Below, piece by piece: positions 8,813 through 14,601 of a DNA stretch of 15,044 nucleotides. The stretch lies in assembly GCA_002496355.1 (NCBI GenBank), contig DAJP01000123.1, forward strand, positions 1-15,044. The letters are read 5' to 3'. The DNA comes from Euryarchaeota archaeon UBA346 (GTDB lineage: Archaea; Thermoplasmatota; E2; DHVEG-1). How positions within the stretch are numbered: position 1 is the stretch's first letter; the number at the start of each line of letters is the position of its first letter. The position numbers and the translations under genes were made by a program. The notes below the pieces were generated by a model, which ran no database searches, was not told where the DNA came from, and saw only the letters and a program-made list of their open reading frames with translations.

Positions 8813-10144
8813 TTATTTCCCAAAATCAAGTTGTCGCATCAGGTTGCGGCGCATCTTGCGGTCACTGGAGAACCCTTTCATCATCCGCTTGGTCATATTA
8901 TAATACTTCAGTACCTCTTTGACATCCTTATTTTCCACACCAGCACCTTTGGCGATCCGCCGGATGCGGGACGCTTGGATGCATTCAGGGTTTTCCCGTT
9001 CATCGTTAGTCATCGAGTCGAGGATGATCCTAAACCGTTTCAGTTTATTCTGAGTTTCGTCCATATCAACGTTTTTTAGCTTCCCGGACATCCCACCAGG
9101 GAGCATCTCCGCTATCTTTGACAAAGGACCCATCCCAGAAATCATGTTCATCTGCTCATACATGTCGTTGAGGTTGAACTTCCCAGACATAAGTTTGCGT
9201 GCGGTTTTCTCCGCATCTTTGCCTTTCATGCTTTCCTCGGCTTTCTCAAGCAGTGATTTGATATCACCCATGCCGAGGAGTCGTGAGATGAAACCAGAAG
9301 GATCGAATTTCTCAAAATCTGTGGAATGTTCACCAGTCCCAACAAACACGATAGGAGCACCGACTTCCGAGGCTGCAGAAAGCGCACCACCTCCTTTGGC
9401 AGTCCCATCTAATTTTGTCAGAACGATACCAGTGATGCCAATCGCATCGTTGAAGGCTTTTGCCTGCGGACCCGCCTGCTGACCCATCGCAGCATCCATA
9501 ACGAGGAGTTTCTCATCTGGTTTGATCGTCTTGAAGATATCCTTCATCTCAGAAATCAAATCATCCTCAAGTTTATGTCGACCGGAGGTATCAACAATGA
9601 TCACATCAGCGACCCGTTTGAATTTATCAAGACCTTCTTTGATGACCCGTACTGCGTTTTTCTGTGTTTTATCCCCATAGAACGGGACCTCGACTTGTTC
9701 TGAGATCTGTTGTAACTGTTCATAGGCAGCTGGTCGATGGACGTCCCCTGCGATCAATGCAGGTCGTAATCCTTTTCTTTTGAAATACGTCGCAAGTTTC
9801 CCGCAGCTTGTGGTCTTCCCCTGTCCGTATAAACCGACCATCATGATGACCTGCTTGCGGATCGCAAGCTCCCGGGAGGCTCCGACGATATGGACTAGCT
9901 CATCGTACACGATGTGGATGACATGCTCTCGATTTGTCATGCCAGCAGGTGGTTTTTCCTCCAAGGCACGCTGCTCAATTTTTTTTGATAGTTCCAGGAC
10001 GAGCTTTACGTTGACATCTGATTGGAGTAATGCGCGTTGGATGTCACGAACGATCTCTTTGACCAGCGATGCATCCACATGGACAGCGTTCGCGATTTTT
10101 TTTATCGTTCGTTTCAGTGAATCTCCAAGATTATCCAGAACCAT
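8813..10144 (-). CDS. srp54: Signal recognition particle 54 kDa GTPase
   Basis: SRP54 (Ffh) binds signal sequences on nascent chains and 7S RNA, and delivers ribosomes to the FtsY receptor at the membrane. The 443 residues match the usual length. An N domain at about 1-90 is followed by the GTPase domain: P-loop GLYGQGKTT at 104-112, the GDVHRPAA block, DTSGRH at 185-190 and TKLDG at 243-247. A methionine-rich M domain covers about 300-443, with repeated GMGPLSKIAEMLPGG-type segments and the RNA-contacting SRIRRIAKGAG. Tyr and Gln in the P-loop replace the commoner Gln and Ser or Ala, within family variation. It starts at the ATG at 10144 without a Shine-Dalgarno sequence; a TATA-like box about 36 nt upstream would give a leader of about 10 nt. 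It heads a likely two-gene transcript with glycerate kinase, an unusual metabolic partner for srp54. The exported proteins nearby are probable clients. Confidence 0.97.
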   Translation of the reverse strand: MVLDNLGDSLKRTIKKIANAVHVDASLVKEIVRDIQRALLQSDVNVKLVLELSKKIEQRALEEKPPAGMTNREHVIHIVYDELVHIVGASRELAIRKQVIMMVGLYGQGKTTSCGKLATYFKRKGLRPALIAGDVHRPAAYEQLQQISEQVEVPFYGDKTQKNAVRVIKEGLDKFKRVADVIIVDTSGRHKLEDDLISEMKDIFKTIKPDEKLLVMDAAMGQQAGPQAKAFNDAIGITGIVLTKLDGTAKGGGALSAASEVGAPIVFVGTGEHSTDFEKFDPSGFISRLLGMGDIKSLLEKAEESMKGKDAEKTARKLMSGKFNLNDMYEQMNMISGMGPLSKIAEMLPGGMSGKLKNVDMDETQNKLKRFRIILDSMTNDERENPECIQASRIRRIAKGAGVENKDVKEVLKYYNMTKRMMKGFSSDRKMRRNLMRQLDFGK

Positions 10145-10176
10145 AGGTATCTACGCTGCGACATAGAAGAAGACAG

Positions 10177-10183
10177 ATTAAAA
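10177..10183 (-). promoter_or_regulatory. TATA-like box of srp54
   Basis: On the minus strand TTTTAAT is centred about 36 nt before the srp54 ATG, giving a predicted start about 10 nt before that codon. It is weaker than the other TATA boxes in the window. The 179-base gap between srp54 and the HAD gene shows no open frame of note and otherwise only the palindrome at 10213-10226. Confidence 0.35.
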
Positions 10184-10212
10184 CCTATCGTCAGGTGGTT
10201 CTTCCTAGAAAA

Positions 10213-10226
10213 ATTATGTACATAAT
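10213..10226. repeat. Perfect 14-bp palindrome upstream of srp54
   Basis: ATTATGTACATAAT is perfectly self-complementary and lies about 70 bases upstream of the srp54 start and about 30 bases beyond its TATA-like box. It could be an operator for a dimeric regulator. A perfect 14-bp palindrome is expected roughly once by chance in 15 kb, so the call is weak. Confidence 0.25.
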
Positions 10227-10323
10227 GAGGGGATGTATGATTTTGAGTATCCTTTTCGACTGATGGGCATATCGACGTGTAACCAATGATAGATGTCGTT
10301 GATTGAATGTGTTGAATAGCTCT

Positions 10324-11046
10324 TCAGAGGTATGTTTGGAACGTCGGGATTAACTTGCGTAAATCTTTTTCCATGACAACGACATCAGCACATTTAACGA
10401 TACATGCATCCTCTGGATTAAACGCGATACCAAGACCACAGACCTCAAGCATGGGGATATCAAAACAAGAGTTTCCCACCGCAGCACACGCATCCGGAGA
10501 AAGATGTAGTTTTTTTACCAAATCTTCCACATTTTTATCCTTCTGCATCAGTTCCACATGCAGGACGCCTTCACCAGTCAGGCGGCCGTCTGCACCGACC
10601 TTGACTTCGTTTGCGTACGTATAATCAATCCCTACATCTCGGGCGACCTTTTCAGCGAGGATATCCAGGCCTGCACTGACGATCGCAGTGTGTACCTCGT
10701 GATTCTTGAGATACGAGATACATTCCCGTACACCCGTGATGTAAGGGATGGAGTACAAGATGTTCTCGATGGTCTGTTTAGGGACCGCTTCCCCGTTTGT
10801 TTTCCACAACGAGACATCCCGTCGGATGAACTCAAGATAATCGATGTCGCCGCGGAGGTACGGCATGATCGATCGTTCATTGGTCGTGCCGAAACGTTCA
10901 TGGATATACCGCCAGGAGCTGACGGTATCAAGCAACACCCCATCCATATCAAAAAAAACAAGTTTTAGGTTCCTCCTTTTTTTCTCTGTCTTTGAAGAAG
11001 TTTTTTTGTTTGCTCGGAAACAAGGATAGGTGCAGGTTGTTTTCAT
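10324..11046 (-). CDS. HAD-superfamily phosphatase, phosphoserine phosphatase-like
   Basis: This is a soluble HAD hydrolase of the phosphoserine phosphatase type (subclass IB). Numbered from the ATG at 11046 (240 residues), motif I is DMDG with nucleophile Asp33 and acid/base Asp35. A helical cap follows, then motif II Ser124 in VSAGLD, motif III Lys149 in NEVKVG, and motif IV GNSCFDIPM with Asp196. Motif IV normally begins GD; here the first Asp is Asn192, leaving Asp196 as the clear Mg2+ ligand. Related archaeal proteins dephosphorylate phosphoserine or small phosphate esters, but this substitution makes serB too specific a name. The ATG at 11046 is chosen because GAGGTG sits 6 nt before it; the TTG at 11067 has weaker support. 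About 26 basic residues (KKTSSKTEKKRR region) precede the conserved core, an unusual tail. The gene stands alone, divergent from the C25 peptidases. Confidence 0.88.
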   Translation of the reverse strand: MKTTCTYPCFRANKKTSSKTEKKRRNLKLVFFDMDGVLLDTVSSWRYIHERFGTTNERSIMPYLRGDIDYLEFIRRDVSLWKTNGEAVPKQTIENILYSIPYITGVRECISYLKNHEVHTAIVSAGLDILAEKVARDVGIDYTYANEVKVGADGRLTGEGVLHVELMQKDKNVEDLVKKLHLSPDACAAVGNSCFDIPMLEVCGLGIAFNPEDACIVKCADVVVMEKDLRKLIPTFQTYL

Positions 11047-11052
11047 CAGGGG

Positions 11053-11058
11053 CACCTC
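11053..11058 (-). promoter_or_regulatory. Ribosome binding site that fixes the HAD phosphatase start
   Basis: GAGGTG on the minus strand is complementary to the archaeal 16S 3' end and lies 6 nt before the ATG at 11046. It favours that start over the TTG at 11067, which would place this site inside the coding region. It is the strongest Shine-Dalgarno sequence in the window. Confidence 0.6.
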
Positions 11059-11118
11059 ATTGTTCAACTCCTATTAATACATTTATTCATGTCTTCTTTG
11101 TGGCTATGAAAAAGGATG

Positions 11119-11137
11119 AAACATTTATTAAGTATCG
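11119..11137 (+). promoter_or_regulatory. Promoter of first C25 peptidase, copy 1 of a shared element
   Basis: AAACATTTATTAAGTATCG occurs here and again at 12675-12693 without a mismatch. It reads as an A-rich BRE followed by a TATA box, TTTATTAA at 11124-11131. A start about 28 nt downstream of the TATA centre, near 11155, would give a leader of about 10 nt. GGGGATTG at 11153-11160 may serve as a poor ribosome-binding site. The 118-base gap also serves the divergent HAD gene. Confidence 0.7.
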
Positions 11138-11164
11138 TGTATATTTATTGATGGGGATTGTCCT

Positions 11165-12676
11165 ATGAAACAGTTTCATGATGCGGTAATAAAAAAATCA
11201 TTGGTTGTTGTTCTCGTTATCGTTGGATTCCTGCTGAGTCCTTCTCTCGTCGCACAGAATTTATATATCACAGCAGACAGCATGGAGAACAATACAGGTG
11301 CTTCAGCTGAGAAACCAAGTCCGGTGATCTATGATCTGTTGATTATCGCTCCGAAAAAATACGCTGATGCATTACAACCACTGATCGCTCATAAGAACCG
11401 TGTGGGGATAAAGACTAATCTAGTAACGCTTAACGATGTGTATCATCAGATGTTCTGGTATGGACGGGACCAACAAGAGAAAATTAAGTATTTCATCAAA
11501 ACTGCAAAAGAAACATGGGGTATCACCTATGTCATGCTTGTGGGGGATTTCGAAACAATTCCGATTCGATATGTGTACAACGCGGATAATAACACCGGCT
11601 GGGATGAGCCGTGTTTCATCTCCGAACTGTATTATGCGGATCTCTATGATAAGAACCATTCCTTCTCCAGCTGGGATTCTAGCAACAATGGTATCTATGG
11701 GGAGTGGTACGGGCAGACCGCACGAGACCAGGGTATCGATCTGTACCCGGATGTCTATGTCGGACGCCTCGCCTGTATCAATGAAGCAGAGGTACGGGTT
11801 ATGGTTCGTAAGATCATCACCTATGAAACCACTGCGCATGGTCAAGATTGGTTCCATCGTTTCGTTGTTGTCGCCGGTGACACTTACCCGGAGTCATTGA
11901 ACCCGAACTGGACGGGGAACGAAGGAGAACAAAACACTCAGGATGCGATTAACAATATGTCCGGGTTCGAACCAGTTAAACTATGGATGTCTGATAATTC
12001 TTTTACCGGACCAAGGGACGTTATCCGTGCGATCAATAATGGCTGTGGTTTTTTACTGTTCGAGGGACATGCGAACGCGTTTTCCTGGAGTACGCATCCG
12101 ACGAATGAGCCACACACCTGGATCAATGGATTAAACACAGTGACCATGGATCTGCTGAGGAATAAAAAGATGCTCCCAGTTTGTATCGTCGGTGGCTGTC
12201 ATAACAATGAATTTGATGTCACCCCAATGAATATCCTCAAAGGGGTCAAAGAACAAGGGCTCCGGTATTTCTCCAGTCGAACCTCACCGTCGGGTCTGTT
12301 TTGGCATTATACCTGGATTCGGGAATGCTGGGGATGGAAGCTTACCCGTATGAGCAACACGGGGTCGATCGCGACCATCGGCTGTACTGGCCTGGGGATG
12401 TCAAAAGAGGATAAAGAATCATTCAGCGGCGCGGGTGATTACCTTGAACCAACCTTCTTCTATGAGTACGGGGTGAATGGGACCACGATCCTGGGGAAGG
12501 CCTGGGGAAACGCGATAACGGATTATCTGAACAAGTATCCCATAGATTGGAACACGCCTGCAGCAAAGGACAGTGCGATTGATGCAAAAACCGTGCAACA
12601 ATGGGCGTTGTTAGGCGACCCTAGCCTGAAGATCGGGGGATACTCCTCAGCGGAGTTATCCAGCATCCTTGGGTAA
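11165..12676 (+). CDS. Secreted gingipain-like cysteine peptidase (family C25), paralogue 1
   Basis: This 503-residue exported protein has an N-terminal signal peptide (hydrophobic stretch about 12-30, cleavage probably after SLVA) and no membrane anchor or sorting tail, so it should be released or cell-wall associated. The body is one C25 domain: an N-terminal Rossmann-like part beginning YDLLIIAP, with WGITYVMLVGD and DVYVGRLAC, followed by the catalytic part. The expected His-Cys dyad is His302 in FEGHAN and Cys345 in VGGCHNNEFD, the order and spacing seen in gingipains. C25 enzymes cut after Arg or Lys in known cases; specificity here cannot be read. A loop at 171-176 reads DSSNNG where the second paralogue has DSDGDG, so a calcium site seems degraded. 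About ten extra residues lie after the catalytic Cys compared with paralogue 2. It lacks the large pro- and C-terminal domains of bacterial gingipains. Confidence 0.88.
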   Translation: MKQFHDAVIKKSLVVVLVIVGFLLSPSLVAQNLYITADSMENNTGASAEKPSPVIYDLLIIAPKKYADALQPLIAHKNRVGIKTNLVTLNDVYHQMFWYGRDQQEKIKYFIKTAKETWGITYVMLVGDFETIPIRYVYNADNNTGWDEPCFISELYYADLYDKNHSFSSWDSSNNGIYGEWYGQTARDQGIDLYPDVYVGRLACINEAEVRVMVRKIITYETTAHGQDWFHRFVVVAGDTYPESLNPNWTGNEGEQNTQDAINNMSGFEPVKLWMSDNSFTGPRDVIRAINNGCGFLLFEGHANAFSWSTHPTNEPHTWINGLNTVTMDLLRNKKMLPVCIVGGCHNNEFDVTPMNILKGVKEQGLRYFSSRTSPSGLFWHYTWIRECWGWKLTRMSNTGSIATIGCTGLGMSKEDKESFSGAGDYLEPTFFYEYGVNGTTILGKAWGNAITDYLNKYPIDWNTPAAKDSAIDAKTVQQWALLGDPSLKIGGYSSAELSSILG

Positions 12677-12693
12677 ACATTTATTAAGTATCG
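12675..12693 (+). promoter_or_regulatory. Promoter of second C25 peptidase, copy 2 of the shared element
   Basis: The same 19 bases, AAACATTTATTAAGTATCG, begin inside the TAA stop of the first peptidase gene. The TATA box TTTATTAA is at 12680-12687, and 24 nt separate the element from the ATG at 12718 (27 nt in copy 1). The following bases are also similar, including a GGGG tract shortly before each start codon. A start near 12711 would leave a leader of about 7 nt. Confidence 0.7.
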
Positions 12694-12717
12694 CATCTAT
12701 TTATAGAAGGGGTTGAT

Positions 12718-14145
12718 ATGAAAACATCAGAAAGAAACAAAGTACTTACGATTGCTATCATCGTTATTCTCCTTGGTTCAAGCCTTGGATCTTTTGTATC
12801 AGCATTCGACACGCAGGTTGTGACAGAATCAAAAGGGTCACATCAAGCAAGCAGTAATGTATATTCGCTTCTCATTCTCACCCCAACAATTTTTAAAAAC
12901 GAGCTACAACCTCTGGTGAAACATAAAAACGCCCATGGCATGAGTACGAAACTAGTGACCCTTCCCGAGGTGTATCATCAGATGTACTGGTACGGCCGGG
13001 ATGATGCAGAGAAAATAAAATATTTCATAAAAACAGCGGTCGAAGAATGGGGGATCACCTACGTCCTTCTCGTGGGGGGCAGGAGCAGTCAGTTTCTCCC
13101 AACATGGTATTGCCCTGTGCGGTACGTTTCTATGGTGGATGACTGGGATGTCGGGTATCTCAGCGATCTGTATTTCGCAGACATCTATGATAAGAACGGG
13201 AATTTTTCGAGTTGGGATAGTGATGGTGATGGTCTGTATGGAGAATGGTACATGGATGAGAATGCCCAGGATGTAAATATGGATCTGACTCCTGATGTCG
13301 CGGTTGGCCGTCTTCCCTGTCGCAGTGAACGAGAAGTCAGAGTCATGATCAAAAAAATCATCACCTATGAAACGACGGTGTACAACCAACCATGGTTCTC
13401 CACGATGCTGGTTGTCGCTGGAGATACTTACCCTGAGACAGGCAATGCGAACTGGACAGGGTTTGAAGGGGAATATTACGGGGACCGTGCAATCGAGAAT
13501 ATGACAGGGTTTACTGCGACACGACTCTATACCTCGGATCAGACGTTCACCGATAAAAAAGATGTCATACGGCAGTTCCGTAACGGATGGGGGTTTGTGT
13601 ACTTCGTTGGTCATGGCAGCCCGAAACAATGGGGCAATAACGCTCCGAATGGAACTGAGTTCATCCAAGGACCAAATAGCAATGATATGGGCAAGTTCTG
13701 GAATAAAGACAAACTTCCGGTCTGTGTGGTCAGCGGATGTCACAACAGCCAGTTCGACGTCTGCCTCAGACGTCTGTTTAATAACGTTACACGATGGAGG
13801 CAGGAATACGTCCCCGAATGCTGGAGCGAGCGGATCATTCGGGAACCATCTGGTGGTTCGATCTGTTGCATCGGATGCACCGGACTTGGGTTCACAAAAG
13901 AAGATAAAACCTCTTTTAAAGGCGGCATCAACGAACTGGAAGGCGCGTTTTTCCATGCGTATGGCCAGGACCATGTCACGGTCCTTGGGGACACATGGTC
14001 CGCTGCCGTCACCTGGTACGCCCAGACCTACCCCGTGGACTGGAACAGTCCAGGGTTAGGGGACTCATGGATCGATGCGAAAGTCATCCAATCATGGGCG
14101 CTGTTCGGGGACCCCAGCCTCCAAATCGGCGGTTTCCCACAGTAA
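12718..14145 (+). CDS. Secreted gingipain-like cysteine peptidase (family C25), paralogue 2
   Basis: This 475-residue paralogue matches the upstream gene along its full length, with long shared blocks such as EKIKYFIKTA, WGITYV, KIITYETT and GCTGLG. The signal peptide has a hydrophobic core at about 10-27, with cleavage probably near SAFD. There is no membrane anchor. The predicted dyad is His299 in FVGHGS and Cys341 in VSGCHNSQFD. Residues 167-172 read DSDGDG followed by LYGEW, a calcium-loop-like sequence that paralogue 1 lacks; known gingipains bind calcium. An insert near residues 120-130 (GRSSQF region) is absent from paralogue 1. The protein ends right after the FGDPSLQIGG block, so it carries no extra C-terminal domain. 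It probably hydrolyses extracellular protein; cleavage preference is unknown. Its own promoter copy suggests co-regulation with, but not dependence on, the first gene. Read-through from gene 1 is also possible, as no terminator separates them. Confidence 0.88.
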   Translation: MKTSERNKVLTIAIIVILLGSSLGSFVSAFDTQVVTESKGSHQASSNVYSLLILTPTIFKNELQPLVKHKNAHGMSTKLVTLPEVYHQMYWYGRDDAEKIKYFIKTAVEEWGITYVLLVGGRSSQFLPTWYCPVRYVSMVDDWDVGYLSDLYFADIYDKNGNFSSWDSDGDGLYGEWYMDENAQDVNMDLTPDVAVGRLPCRSEREVRVMIKKIITYETTVYNQPWFSTMLVVAGDTYPETGNANWTGFEGEYYGDRAIENMTGFTATRLYTSDQTFTDKKDVIRQFRNGWGFVYFVGHGSPKQWGNNAPNGTEFIQGPNSNDMGKFWNKDKLPVCVVSGCHNSQFDVCLRRLFNNVTRWRQEYVPECWSERIIREPSGGSICCIGCTGLGFTKEDKTSFKGGINELEGAFFHAYGQDHVTVLGDTWSAAVTWYAQTYPVDWNSPGLGDSWIDAKVIQSWALFGDPSLQIGGFPQ

Positions 14146-14179
14146 CGAAACGTTTGTTCTTCGAGTTACTAAGGAATAG

Positions 14180-14187
14180 TTTTAAAA
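14180..14187 (+). promoter_or_regulatory. TATA box of lsm
   Basis: TTTTAAAA is centred 28-29 nt before the ATG at 14212, the spacing expected when transcription starts at the first base of the start codon. This supports a leaderless lsm message and that ATG rather than the GTG at 14191. Confidence 0.5.
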
Positions 14188-14211
14188 AGGGTGCTCTCCT
14201 TACCTTCTGCC

Positions 14212-14427
14212 ATGTCCTTACCATTAGATGTCCTTGAAAAAGCAGTGAACCAAAAATTACTCCTTCTCTTAAAAGATGGCAGACATATTGAAGGCAATCT
14301 ATTAGGGTATGACGAATACATGAACCTGGTGCTCGATGAAGTCGAAGAAACAAAGGATGAAACGAAGCGTCGGCTCGGGAGAATTATCCTGCGAGGCAGC
14401 AACGTCGTCAGCATTGCTTTTATATAA
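14212..14427 (+). CDS. lsm: Archaeal Sm-like protein (LSm/SmAP)
   Basis: This 71-residue protein forms the Sm fold, which assembles into ring-shaped heptamers that bind U-rich RNA and take part in RNA processing or small-RNA function. An N-terminal helix (PLDVLEKAVNQ) is followed by Sm1 (LLLLLKDGRHIEG through MNLVLDEVEE) and Sm2 (GRIILRGSNVVSI). In SmAP1 of Pyrococcus abyssi the uridine pocket uses His, Asn, Arg and Asp; here the equivalents are Tyr36, Asn38, Arg61 and Ser63, so two are replaced. The ATG at 14212 gives the usual family length and lies 28-29 nt after a TATA box; a GTG at 14191 would add seven residues. In many euryarchaea lsm is followed by the ribosomal protein L37e gene; that neighbour is absent, and a candidate small RNA takes its place. 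Confidence 0.93.
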   Translation: MSLPLDVLEKAVNQKLLLLLKDGRHIEGNLLGYDEYMNLVLDEVEETKDETKRRLGRIILRGSNVVSIAFI

Positions 14428-14435
14428 TAGAAAAG

Positions 14436-14443
14436 CATATATA
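14436..14443 (+). promoter_or_regulatory. TATA box before the candidate small RNA
   Basis: CATATATA lies just after the lsm stop codon. Its TATATA core is centred about 26 nt before 14466, the first base of the predicted stem, which is the expected transcription start distance. No gene previously annotated here would otherwise use it. Confidence 0.45.
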
Positions 14444-14465
14444 GGGGTTACTCTTATTATCACAT

Positions 14466-14546
14466 GGAAGGAATTGGGCTGGTAGTTGTTATTTTGTTAG
14501 AGTGCATCCCATCCCCTCCTAGTGAGGCCAGCCGTCCTTCCCTTTT
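14466..14546 (+). ncRNA. Candidate structured small RNA between lsm and hutU
   Basis: GGAAGGA at 14466-14472 pairs with TCCTTCC at 14535-14541 (7 bp). After a small internal loop, GGCTGG at 14477-14482 pairs with CCAGCC at 14528-14533 (6 bp). A 4-bp hairpin, CCTC/GAGG, at 14515-14527 abuts this second stem. The 5' strand between (14483-14514) is U-rich and includes AUUUUG at 14491-14496, which resembles the core of an Sm site. A TATA box lies about 26 nt upstream, and TTTT at 14543-14546 after the stem could end the RNA, giving about 80 nt. The stem region is richer in G+C than its flanks. No tRNA, C/D-box, RNase P or SRP RNA signature fits. Alternatives are a 31-codon open frame from the ATG at 14464 to the TGA at 14557-14559, with a hydrophobic start (GLVVVILL), or a large terminator for lsm. 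The RNA is inferred, not shown. Confidence 0.42.
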
Positions 14547-14564
14547 ATTCTACTGGTGACAAAG

Positions 14565-14575
14565 TTTTTGTATAT
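14565..14575 (+). promoter_or_regulatory. TATA box of hutU
   Basis: TTTTTGTATAT, with its TATA core centred about 29 nt before the ATG at 14602, matches the spacing seen for lsm. It predicts a leaderless hutU message, in line with the absence of a Shine-Dalgarno sequence before that ATG. Confidence 0.5.
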
Positions 14576-14601
14576 CGTATTCTTTGTGCGAACTTGAGAC
14601 A

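Noticed and set aside
8800..8829. TTG start at 8829 for the glycerate kinase, overlapping srp54
   Set aside because: The ATG at 8799 avoids the overlap and gives a normal N-terminus; no ribosome-binding site supports the TTG.
10227..10323. C/D-box RNA on the plus strand around ACTGATGGG at 10259-10267
   Set aside because: The flanking C and D boxes are too degenerate and no promoter or stem supports an RNA.
10965..10985. A strong AAGGAGG sequence inside the HAD gene, just before the conserved core, as the true ribosome-binding site
   Set aside because: No in-frame ATG, GTG or TTG follows at a useful distance; the next in-frame Met is inside motif I, so the match comes from two AGG arginine codons.
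11047..11067. TTG start at 11067 for the HAD phosphatase
   Set aside because: A strong GAGGTG site lies 6 nt before the ATG at 11046 and would be inside the coding region otherwise.
12952..13974. A 340-codon open frame on the minus strand opposite the second C25 peptidase
   Set aside because: It lies wholly inside a gene with clear family motifs, shows no recognisable domain or start signals, and is explained by codon composition of the sense gene.
14466..14542. A tRNA gene, because the outer stem is exactly 7 bp like an acceptor stem
   Set aside because: There is no T-arm (no GGTTCRANTCC-type sequence before the 3' strand), no D-arm or anticodon arm fits, and the inner 6-bp stem pairs the two ends of the insert instead.
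14535..14561. H/ACA guide RNA, because ACA occurs at 14559-14561 downstream of the stem
   Set aside because: The ACA is 18 nt from the stem end and beyond the T-run, whereas archaeal H/ACA RNAs have it directly 3' of the lower stem.
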